DNA of 64,000 nt from Undaria pinnatifida. Taxonomy: Eukaryota; Sar; Phaeophyceae; Laminariales; Alariaceae. The stretch covers positions 11,082,241 through 11,146,240 of the forward strand of contig JABAKD010000028.1 of the NCBI GenBank assembly GCA_012845835.1, written 5' to 3'. Position numbers and translations under genes: made by a program. The notes beneath the pieces were generated by a model. The model was given only the letters and a program-made list of their open reading frames with translations. It had not been told where the DNA came from and ran no database searches. Of this stretch, positions 1 through 10,900 are shown piece by piece (within the stretch, counting starts at the first letter, position 1; every line of letters starts with the position of its first letter).

Positions 1-59
1 TTATAATATACTCCGTGTATATTTGTGTTTCGAATGCGTCAGCTGTGAGTTCGATCAAT

Positions 60-147
60 TTAACCCCTTTAGAGCCCCAAATCCCTATCCATACTAAGTT
101 CAAGTGAAATTGTCCCCAAAAAGGGGTTTCAGTTGTGAAGGGGTTAA
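60..147. mobile_element. TTAA-flanked MITE (piggyBac-like), copy 1
   Basis: TTAA lies at both ends (60-63, 144-147), enclosing 80 bp that starts CCCCTTTAGAGCCC and ends GTTGTGAAGGGG. Short inverted ends CCCCTT/AAGGGG plus TTAA target duplication are the piggyBac pattern. It sits inside another dispersed repeat (CAGCTGTGAGTTCGATCAATT), which occurs again undisrupted at 155-190 and near 18000. Confidence 0.7.
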
Positions 148-584
148 GGTCCTTCAAATACGTCAGCTACGAGTTCGATCAATTGAAGGATACTGTGTAT
201 TTATATTTCGAATACGTAACCTGTGAGTTCGGTCAATTGAAGGGTCCCGATACTCATCTTTGCAAGCCGCGTGATGACTCCGGTCGCATCTCGCGCGTTT
301 TCACCCTTTCTTTGAAGAGATGCACCAAATCTGCCCTGGATTTTGATCAAAAAATCGATATTGGTGTGCATAATCGATATTGGTGTGCATAATCGATATT
401 GGTGTGCATAATCGATATTGGTGTGCATAATCGATATTGGTGTGCATCCACTTTTTTGCTGAGGTGCTCTTACTTTGAGCATGTTTATTCCCAGCCAAAA
501 ACTGTTTTCGAGCAAAAACCCCATGGCCTCTAGAGGCACTCCAAAACAAGAAAAAAAAAAACGCGAAAAAAAAAAGAACGAAAT

Positions 585-700
585 TCCGACGATTTTTTGT
601 TGATAAGGAGAGCATCGTCATTCAGAAAAACGCTTCTTCTGCCGAAAAAAAAGGTATACCTGAATACCTCCACCGTATCGTAGCACACGCGTCTTCTGCG
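585..700 (+). repeat. Family B half-copy
   Basis: The 3' half of the TA-MITE: AAATTCCGACGATTTTTTG, GTCATTCAGAAAAACGC, GGTATACC and the right terminal sequence TATCGTAGCACACGCGTC. Similar halves lie at 4488-4660, 5850-5960, 7795-7850, 16085-16160 and 39485-39520. Confidence 0.6.
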
Positions 701-764
701 CACTGATACTACATAGCATATGGCACACACATATATATACATGTCTTCCGGGGAAGGACGCTAG

Positions 765-865
765 TGTTATGCTGGTAAGATTTAGTTTGGGTATAAGCTA
801 TTGGTTAACCTTTTGCAAGTGTGTGGTCAAACCGACCAATAACACCCCACTAATTCCTCAGCACA
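765..865 (+). mobile_element. Old TRIM solo LTR (fossil)
   Basis: The sequence TAGTTTGGGTATAAGCTATT...GGTTAACCTTTTGCAAGT...CCCCACTAATTCCTCAGCACA matches the 84-bp LTR of the TRIM at 25508-26340 over its whole length, with clear divergence. No internal part is attached. It is the oldest-looking of the copies here. Confidence 0.65.
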
Positions 866-978
866 CTATTGATAGATAGGGCCAAAAGCCACGCACCCCC
901 ATTGTCCTTACTGTTAATAGAAGAGGAAAGCTCTATGCTGGCATCCCCGATGGAGCAGTAGAGTATCGAGTCATCCCT

Positions 979-1295
979 CGGTACGACCGGATAGAGGCAT
1001 ACCTTTTTTTGGCGTTTTTTTTTATTTTTGTGAATGACGGGGCTCCTTACGTAACCGCAAATCGTCGGGAAAAAATGAATAAATAACATCGTAGGCCGTT
1101 TTTTTAAGTTTGCATTATTTTGTTCTATACCTAATAAGAGGCCAGATGATGGGATTCTTCATCTGGTATCATGGTTGTAGCAGTTTTATTTTTTCTCGCC
1201 AAGGCAGTTTTTTTTGGGGTGGGAGAGGGTCTTAAGCTCCCAAAATTTAGGAACCTTCCGAAAAAAAAAGGGTGCACCTCTGTAGACGAAGGCGC
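979..1295 (-). mobile_element. TA-flanked MITE (family B), longer copy
   Basis: The ends GTACGACCGGATAGAGGCAT and GGGTGCACCTCTGTAGACG match the terminal repeats of the family. The interior has AAATCGTCGG and the GGGAGAGGGTCTTAAGCTCCC segment seen in the 14045-14385 copy. Confidence 0.65.
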
Positions 1296-1429
1296 CTCCG
1301 TGTTCCAGGAAATATCTTGGCCAAACAGTACCACCTAAAATCTATTGTAACACCCGAGGGGGGAAGATAGGCCCCTCTGGTGTATACTGTCTGCATTGTC
1401 TACATCCCCAGGGACTCTCCCGTCTCGAT

Positions 1430-1760
1430 CGCTCTCTTCGCGACGAATCATCCCACGGCAGGGTTTGCACTTCTTGGGCCAGGCGTTTCTGAAGAGGGTT
1501 TGGGCTCCTCCAAAGTGTGGCAAGTGTCGGTTTAGCATGATAGGATAGTTTTGCCAGTGTAATAGTTGTTTCAGGACTATCATAGCGCATATTATATAAT
1601 GAATGTTTGGGTCGGGTTTGCGCGATTGAATGCCTTCCAAGTCATAATTCGGGTGAGGTGTTGAGGTCCTCAGGTTACGCGAGCTCAGAAACGTCTGCTG
1701 CTACTGCTGCTGCTGCTGCTGTTGCTGCTGCTGCACCGCTAGCGAGTGGGATGACTCCGA
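1430..1760 (+). repeat. Dispersed repeat (family D) with GCT-rich end
   Basis: It starts TCATCCCACGGCAG, has AGGCGTTTCTGAAGAGG, CCTTCCAAGTCATAATTCGG and a GAGCTCAGAAACGTCTGCTGC end that turns into (GCTGCT)n. Partial copies are at 4716-5060, 10520-10570, 37440-37560, 48525-48575 and 54700-54800. No coding capacity was seen. Confidence 0.55.
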
Positions 1761-1840
1761 CCTGCGGAAAAAATCAAGGTGCTGCACCCCCCCGCCTCAC
1801 CTTTTGTACCCTGCTTGCTACTCGCTGCGTGCATATGTAG

Positions 1841-1947
1841 GCTACGAGGCGGAAGAAGAGAGACACCATGGGACGAACCAATCACAAGCCAAGATAGTCA
1901 CGCCGGCAGACCTGGGCCCCCCTCGAATCGAAGAGAAAACAAAACAG
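1841..1947 (+). CDS. DNAAF6: DNAAF6-like exon (acidic stretch plus LGPP motif)
   Basis: The acceptor TAG ends at 1840 after a pyrimidine-rich stretch, and the donor CAG^GTGTGC is at 1948, phase 0. The exon codes an acidic run (EAEEER) and then TPADLGPPRIEEKTKQ, like the GPGDIGPP segment before the conserved core in animal PIH1D3. The 3' border is well supported by motif and phase. The 5' border is the best of several AGs and would need one base from an unseen upstream exon. Confidence 0.65.
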
Positions 1948-4900
1948 GTGTGCGCTCAAGTCCATCGTACACTGGACCGGTCAGATCTACGCCGTTTTGT
2001 TTCTGTATCTCGTTGAATGGCCTGGCGGTAGTCGAAGCGGCCGTCTATATCTCTTCTTCCTCGGCGTCCGATAAAAATGCATGCTTTGAATTAGTCCCGC
2101 CCCCCTTCCCCGTCTTCAGCTATCAAATGATAAAATGATTATGGTTTTGAAACACCGCAGTATTAATTTATTAAATTTTTGACTCCCATCCCGACTATTT
2201 TTCAAGTGTTCAGTGCCATAGGCCAAGGTATGTTGGTTGATTTTTGTACTATGGTTTTTGCCTGTACAATAAATACCGGGTACATATGCGATGCGACGTT
2301 AGTCACAGTGTCTTCGAAAGCACGTTTTGTCAGTAAACAGACGGACACGATCATCGTCGTACCCTTAGCGCTTGCGTTGTTGCCTGCATCTTAGAGAGTG
2401 CGGCGTCTTGAACTCCGCGCACAAACATCGAACGTGTTTCAGATCTAGTTGCGATAAAACGGCTTTGCCCGCCCGAGACACTCATAAGCCTCCATCATTC
2501 TAAGAACTCCCAGGGTGTCGACGCCGCCTCTCGCCTCTCCCCCCCATCTCATCGCATTTTATCCATCGTTATCGCATCTTTTTTATTCCAACGCATACAC
2601 ACGCATATCTTAACATGATTCCGACAATTCATACTAAGGTGCCCGGGGGGCGCCCCCCCCCCCCCCCCCCCTGCTGTTTCGCAAATACACCCGAGAGGTG
2701 TGGCCAACCAATCTTTGTCTTGATACTAAAAACATCACGCCTTTCCTAGACGTGCTACCCGTAGACTGTTCGTACGCCATTTTATTTTCTGGGAACTCCT
2801 TTCTTGAGGAGTTCTATACCCCAATATATACCTCTCCCAAAACCTGGTTTGGCGGGGGGAACTCAAAAGCGCTATATGACCAATGCTACACATACAGTAC
2901 GGGGGGGATGTTACGACGGTTGTGAGATATACCCCCGTTTCCGCTACCGAGCTTTAGCCACTCGCACGAGCGACCCTCCATATCTCACGGACAACAACAC
3001 TCTCTGCGTAAGTATTAACAGGCGATTTTTGTTGGCGCGGCGTAACGAGAGCCTTCCATTCTATTGCGGATTCATGTCGCGCAAGTTAAAAAGGCACAGA
3101 AGAAGAAGAAGAAGCTAAAAAAAACGCAAAAGAACTGGCGGGTCACTCGCGCGAGGGGAGCCCCGAGCCACGCCGCGAAAAAAAATCTCCCCCGAAAAGT
3201 GCCCCCCCGTTCCTACTGCTGTATTCGATGAACGGCCCCACGGACTGTTAATAGGTATACGCACAACGAAAATTACCCCCCCCCCTCTCCCTATCCCACC
3301 CCCCCCCTAAAAAAACAAAATATTGAAATTCCGACGATTTTGGGTTAACGCCGTTATACAAGTAGAAACCCTTTTTGGGAACAAATTTACTTGAAGTTAG
3401 TATGGCCTAGGGAGGGATTTGGGGGCTCTAAAAGGGTTTTAAGGTGCCCCCCCCCCCCCCCCCCCCCCCCCCGCAACTCAACCATTGTATTAACGGGGGG
3501 CGAGCTGGAATAATATGGGATAACGTATAGTCGAGAAAAAATTGGGAGGGTTTTAGGGGGAGACTAAGAAGAGGTATGTACTGTCTATTATAGAGAAGTT
3601 TGGCGGGTACGAGACAGAAGTAAATAAGGTGAAAGAGGAGGAACACTTGAGAGATATTCGAGGGGTTGAGGGGAGATATTGGGATGAACACGTATCTATC
3701 TGCACGGCTCAATGGACTACGCGAAAAAGCTGAAACTGCGATTGCGTGTGGAGGACCTGGACCTACCAGAAAGAAGAAAGAGACATGCCAGTAGTCGGGA
3801 GGACGAGGACGTGGATGCACGCATGTGTCTGTGCGGCACAACAACAGAGAGTCGGACTCACATAGTAGGAGAATGTGAAATATACAAGGAGGAACGAAAT
3901 GCGTTAGAGGAGGAGATGAGGAAATTAGACGTGTGTGACGTGGAAGAGTTTGGTAGACTAGAGAGCAGCGAGAAAACGATCGAGCTATCCTAGGAGATAG
4001 ATGGTGGCCGCAGACGGCGAAACAGGACGGGGATAGGACAAGCAAACAGTTTCTATGCAATATATGGAAGAAGCGTATGAGCGCCGAAATGTTGGAGGTG
4101 TCTTCGTTAGGAGTAGAAACGGTGAGCTCCGTCTCGAAAGGGATGTGTGGTCAACGGCCAAATGAATAAGGCAAGCAACAAATGAGAACGCTCCCCCCCC
4201 ACCGCGCTGCTCCCCTTCCCCTCCCCTCGCCCCCCCCCCGCCTCCCCCCCGTCCCTCCCGTCCCCCGCCTCCACCCCCCCTCCCACCCCCTCCCCCCCCC
4301 GCCTCCCCCCCCCCCCTTCCCCCCCCCTTCCCCCCCTCCCTCCTTCTGAAGAGGCAAAAACTAATTTCGAGCAAACCGAAAAAGCAATACCATTGTGATG
4401 GACAACACCATGACCCCCATAGGTACACACAACCCTCTTTGTTTTGTTTTGTTTTGTTTTGTTTAAAGAAAAAAAAAAAAACATTAATTCCGACGATTTC
4501 TTTTGTTTTGTTTTAAAAATAAAAAACGAATCATTTCGACGATTTTTTTTGGGGGGGTTAAGACGGGATAAGGAGCTAAGGAGCCGGGGTCCCATCATTC
4601 AGGAAGTGCTTCGGCCAAAAAAGCTATACCAGGTATACCTTGTTATCGTAGCAGGCGTCTCGTGTCTTTTGGCAGAAGTAGTACTACAAGAGGCATTTTT
4701 TCTGCCCAGAAAATCGGTACGAGTCATCCCACGGCAGTGGGGGGGGGGTTGCACTTTTTTTTTGGGGGGGGGGCAGGCGTTTCTGAAGAGGGGTTGACCT
4801 CCTCAAGTGCTGAAACTATCGGCTCTAGTGGTGATAACTTTACCTGTATGCTTGTTTTCAGAGGACCAGCCCTTTTTGGAAGAAGTCTTTGGTAGGGTTT

Positions 4901-7900
4901 TGCGCGGACGAACTAAAATGTTTTCGTCGAAGTCATGTTTCGGGGTGAAAGATCGATTGAGCTATATTATATGGCTCCTCGTGTAATAATGAGCTCAGAA
5001 GCTCCTGCTGCACCCACTGCTACTAGCGTGCGCCTCCTTTGCCGACCCCGCCTCGCTCCCCTCTTCTTGCGGGTCCTTGCCTATTGTGCTGTGACGACAG
5101 GTGACTCGTCCGTCCGACCCGAAGGCGATATGGGGTCCAGACGAAGCGCTGGCGAGGGAGAACACCTTCCACGACCCTGACGACAAGCGACCCCAGCCAA
5201 AGTGAGAATGGGTTCGACGCGATGTCGCCAAATTTGATACAGATATGGCGTGTACATGCAGCGGAAAAAAGGTCTTGTGTTTCGTAGTCGCTATTTTAGT
5301 CCCACAAGCCACGGTTGTCGCCAAGTTTGACACAGATGGCGTGTACATGCTGCGGGAAAAGGCCTTGTATTTCGTAGTCGCTATTTTAGTCCCACAAGTG
5401 CCATGATTAGAGCTAAGACGCTCAACGCGATGCGAGTCCAAGGAGCAAAATACGCCATTCCCTTTTTCCTATACGCACACGCCTTCAAAGGCATGCGAAA
5501 CCCTTTTTAGTTCGTTTCCGTATCCGAGGGCAATACCATAACAGTCTCCGTGCTATTTATTCTTCGCTAGAGCTCCTCCCGAGTTGCAAGGAGCTCTAAA
5601 CCCCTTCCCCCCCCGAAAAAAAAAAAAGAAGCTTGGTTGGTGAAAACCCGACGTGCTCCGTCCCGGCATAGCAGGGACGCGAGGGTCTATGATCATACGA
5701 CTAGGGTCATGCACAAATTGAGTGCAACCCCACCCCCCCCCCAAAAAAGTATTTTTAGTATTTTGGCTGACAGTTTGCAAACCCATGACCCACAGTGTTG
5801 TAAGCAACAAAAAACACTCAGTTTTCATTTTTTTTTTTCTTGACGAGAAACATTTTTTTTTTTTTCCGACGATTTTTGGGGTCAAAGGGGACCCGCCATT
5901 CATAAAAAAAAACACAGAAAAAAAGAAAAATCGCCGAAAAAAAAAAAAGGTGCTGCTACAAACAAGTACAGCTCTATATCGTATCATATCGATCGAACGC
6001 GTCAGATTTTCGTCGAAATCACGTCAAAAACAAGCATATCGTCGGTACCAGCTGTACGGTAGCTCACAGTAGGTCGGAGGTATGCCGTTTCGGGTGGCTA
6101 TCTCCGCCGCGCACCTGACCCTCAGGGTTCGGGCCGGGTCGACACACTCACGCATCCGTATACAGCGGCAGCTTACAGTAGGTCGTATACAACGGCAGCT
6201 TACAGTAGGCCGTATACAACGGCAGCTTACAGTAGGTCGTATACAACGGCAGCTTACAGTAGATTGTATACAACGGCAGCTTACATTAGGTCGTATACAA
6301 CGGCAGCTTACAGTAGGTCTGAAGGATGCCGTTTCGGGTGGCTATCTCCACCGCGCACCTGACCCTCGGGGTTCAGGTCGGGTCGACATACTCCCGCATC
6401 CGTATATAGCGGCAGCTTGCGCTTCAGGAGTAGTAGTAACGGGGATGACCACCGGCAGGGACAGCTCGCGCTATCGCTATCGCGGGAAACCGAAGGACAC
6501 GCCAGCAAACCAGCTGGATTGCGAATGCAATTGAGTTGAAGTGTGGTGAGCTTGGGCTTCATTCTTCCCCATCTGCCGGAGGATAAAAACAAAAAAAGGG
6601 GAAAAAGAAGAAAAAGTATATCGCATAGGTCGGAAACAGGGGCATAAATGGTAAAGGGTAAAGGGTGAATTAATTGAGGTACTTATCATATACCAGCTTA
6701 CGCATTATAACACCAGTAGAAGTGGGTTTCCTTTATCTTTTCGATATTTTTTTCTCCGTTTGTTACTTACATCTTTATAAAATATACATATATAAACACG
6801 CCAGCTGTGAGTTCTATAATATTTAGGGTCGTTACATGTTGCATAGCTTACGCGCATCTATGTTTCCTTTTTCCTTTCTGTTGTTCGGCTTCTCCCCTTT
6901 GTTATTTACTTGTACTCCGAATGCATGCATGCCCGTTACACAGCAGCAGCAGGCGGTGTACACGTTAAACACTTACGTGTAACTCCAAGCTGACTGCTGT
7001 TGCTGGCTGTTACATGCTTATTTTTTTCTTCACGTTTCTTGGTGTTGATGCCACGACACAGGTTCGACATCGTGTACAAGCAGAGCGTTATGGCTGAAGA
7101 CACATTTCTCGGCATGGCGGGCAAGACACCAGGCTCGCAGGTAGCTGTTGTTGATTGTCGAAGACTCTATGTCATGCTGTAATATGTTGTTGTGGTTGTC
7201 AACCCAGCACTCCTTTTCGCACGAGTGAAGCTGGGGTGGGTGCCTCTGGCTCTGTAATGGTGACCCACACGTGGGTTTTGCTTGGATGTTGCATCTCCGG
7301 CATTAGTTGCTTGCTTTCCGCTGGGTAATACTTTCTGACAAAACGGAGGGGGGCGGAGCCGTTCGTTCAAGCAGAAGCGGTAACGCCTGCCAGCGATAAA
7401 GGAGACAACTGCTGTAAAATAAAATAAAACCATAACGCCTCCCAACGGGGTAGAGGGGATACCACAACACGACCCCCCCCCCCCAAGGAGAAAAAAAAAA
7501 GAAGATGCTCCATGTTGATGAGGACATACATGCTACGTAACGGAAGATAGAGGTAGGTGGACCGTTTTTTTTCTCTTTATTGGGGAGGCTTTCCTTACTC
7601 AGGGGATCGTTTATTTTCAAAATCAATCTCACGCCCCCCTAGCTACAAAACGGGGAACCCCCCCAAACGCCCCCCCCCCCCCCCGCTCCGTCTCGAAAGG
7701 GATGCGTGGTCAATGGTCGAATGACTAAGGCAAGCAACAAATAAGTACGAATCTTCCCCCCCCACCCCCCCGCCCGCGCCAAAACAAGAGGTTTTCCCGA
7801 CGATTTTTTTAGAAAATATTGGGTTAAGGCGATTAAAGGCGATTAAGGAGTCCTTAATTTTCACCTAGTTTCAGAGACAAAAAAGAAAATACCCCCCCCC

Positions 7901-10900
7901 CCCCCTCCCGAAAGAGAAGTGCTGCTGCTTCTATCGTTGCAAACGTCAGGACTTATGTATAGTATGTATAGTGTGTATAGTATGTATAGTATGTATAGTA
8001 TGTATAGTATGTATAGCATGTATAGTATGTATACTATGTATAGTATGTATAGCATGTATAGTATGTATCGTATGTATAGTATGTATAGTATGTATAGTAT
8101 GTATAGCATGTATAGTATGTATAGAATGCATGGTATGTATAGTATGTATAGTATGTACAGTATGTATAGTATGTATAGTATGTATAGCATGTATAGTATG
8201 TATCGTATGTATAGTATGTATAGTATGTATAGTATGTATAGCATGTATAGTATGTATAGAATGCATGGTATGTATAGTATGTATATATATATACGCTCCT
8301 CGGGTAGAATTAGCACCCTACGCTTTCTTCGCCTGCACCCTTCGAGAAGGTCCTTCGTGCCTCTCCCGCAAGCTGATCACGTGCTAAAAAATGCGAAGGT
8401 ACACATATGCCAACGACCACCAAATCCCATTGGCCTGCAGCAGCTATACAACAAACAAGTGATGCAGATGATCTATCCCCACTCGATGATCCAGATATTT
8501 CAAAAGGCAGGGAAGATCTGCACGGTCTAGCTCAGGCAATGTTGCCGGGTGGGAACGAACCGTACGATCTGCACCATCTAGCGAACGTTTCCGGCGTTGG
8601 ATCTGCATCGAACACAAACGTCCGGATCACTGCAACGAAGCATACCGTAACGGCAGCTATATCACCTTCTACAGCTATATCGTCTACTACTACAAGACAG
8701 TAGAGATTGTCTGTATCGTGATCTGTCCAAGAGGGCGTGAAAAACATCCAACGATACCTCGCAAAATTCTTCTGCTGCAAAAGGAACCCCGTGCGTGATC
8801 CAGAAGCATCTTGATCTAGAAGTGCTACTCCTATCCCTCACCGAAGAACGCGTTTTTCTTCGCATAGGGAAACCCCATTTCGCGCGCGGCCGGATAGACA
8901 TTCTTGCTGTCGCGTGACTGATTCTACGATAGCCCCCCCCCAAAAAACAGCGATTTTATTTAGCCGCTCGAGATGTTTCGTGGCTGCTCGATACGAGGAA
9001 GGATGCTCTGAGACGTATATGTATTTTCTTGTTTTGCGAAGGGGTATCGGACCATGGCGTCGGGGTGGCAAGGGGCAGGGTATTTCAGGAGACACGGCGG
9101 GGAGTTTTTTTAAAAAAAAACGGCGATTTCGTTGAAGAAAAGTTGGGGGGGCTACCGTAGTAAGACTCACTGGCTCTATTTTTTTGTGGTGTTTTTTGGG
9201 TACCGAGCTCTACAATCCGCGCGGCGGTCACTCTCCCTGCTCTGCGCCCGCGTCATCTGCTTTTTTTTTCAACTGCCTCACGCATAGCTGCACGCGCACC
9301 GTGGTCACAAAGTAGGCTTTTCTCCTACCCCCGGGGACCTGCTGAATTTGGTTGACTTTTTTGTGTTCACCTGTGTTCGTGTAGGGCTGCACGCACGTCG
9401 CGGTCAAAAGAAGGCTGACCTCACCGCGTACCCTTGCTTGCTTAATATGAGTTGGCGTTTTGTGCTCACTTGTTTGATAATATGCGTTGGCTGTTTGTGC
9501 TCACTTTAGTTTGATGCAGGACTGCCTAGACACGTCGCGGTCAAAAGTAGGCTGACCTCAGCGCATGCCCTTGCTTGCTTTACATGCGTTGGCTTTTTAT
9601 GCTCACCTGTTTTCGATGCAGGACTGCACACACATCGTGGTGAAGGTGGTGTTTCCTGGGTGCCGTATGCGCGACCTCGAGCTCGACGTCACCAGCCGCA
9701 ACATCTTGGCCGCCAGCCCCAAGCTGTGAGTGACATAATTTTTTCCTGGTATAACCTCTAGAGCTGTGAGTCGCAACACTTGACGACTAAGAACTAGTCG
9801 GTAAGTGCCGGTAACCGACTAACTGACTGTAGTCGGCAAGTCGGGTTGGCGAAACCAGTTGATGGCCGGCCGACTTGCCGGCTCAAGTCAGGCACGTGAA
9901 GTGAGCGAAGTTAGAGAGAGCTCGGGACCTCCCGGTCGGGATGGATGGGGCGCCCAAAAAAGAAATACGTGCGTCCCACATTGTGCAATCATTTCCTACA
10001 AGCATGGGAACCAAATAATAAGTCGGATAGTCGGCATTTTCGGGAAACGACTAGTAACTGCTGTAGTCCGACTAACAACCATTTACTCACATAAGTAGTG
10101 CCGACTCACAGCTCTAATAAATTCATAAGGAAGCTCGTACGTGCCCTTTTTTTTTTTGACGGATGCATGCGTACACCACCAGCAGTGCAACGAAACCAAC
10201 CGCGTAGTAACTTCAAAACGAGGCTTGCATCACTCCGTTCTATATTTTCGGATCCCCCCCTCCCCCCGTCATCGCGGAGGACTCAATGTATCCTTGTCCC
10301 CAAGAGGCGGGGAAGATTGAAGATTGTTCATGTCGTCGCTCTGACGAAATAGATGGAGATGCGTTAGAGTCATCCGACGGTAAAGGTTGCAGTTGTATGA
10401 TTGCGCTAAAACGTCCCTGGCCAATTGAGCTCCTGATAGTGAGGAAACTGCCTGTTAGTGAAGCAATTGAACGAGTACGTAACATTTTAGGACTAAGGCA
10501 TAGAAACTTGGTCGGGTTGTACGAACGAACGCCTTCCAAGTCATTTTTCGGGTGAGATATTGAGTTCCTCGTGCGAGGAACTCAGGGACTTTCTGCCTCA
10601 CCCGTACTGTGGGAGCTGTAGGCAACGAATCCCCCCCGAACGTCATACCTGAGGCTCCTAACAGGATAACGAAGCTTCCTAATATAATAACATAACAATA
10701 ACATAACAATAACATAACAATAACATAACAATAACGTAATAATAACATAACAATAACATAACAATAACATAACAATAACGTAACAATAACATAACAATAA
10801 CATAACAATAACGTAACAATAACATAACAATAACGTAACAATAACATAACAATAACGTAACAATAACATAACAATAACGTAACAATAACATAACAATAAC

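Noticed and set aside
3428-4060. 210-codon minus-strand ORF
   Set aside because: It is the antisense of the LINE 3' end plus a poly-C run.
4107-4598. Gly/Arg-rich minus-strand ORFs
   Set aside because: Translations of the C-rich tail of the LINE.
5553-6072. Phe/Lys-rich ORFs around 5.6-6.0 kb
   Set aside because: They read A- and T-runs of a family B half-copy; no splice sites fit gene 1.
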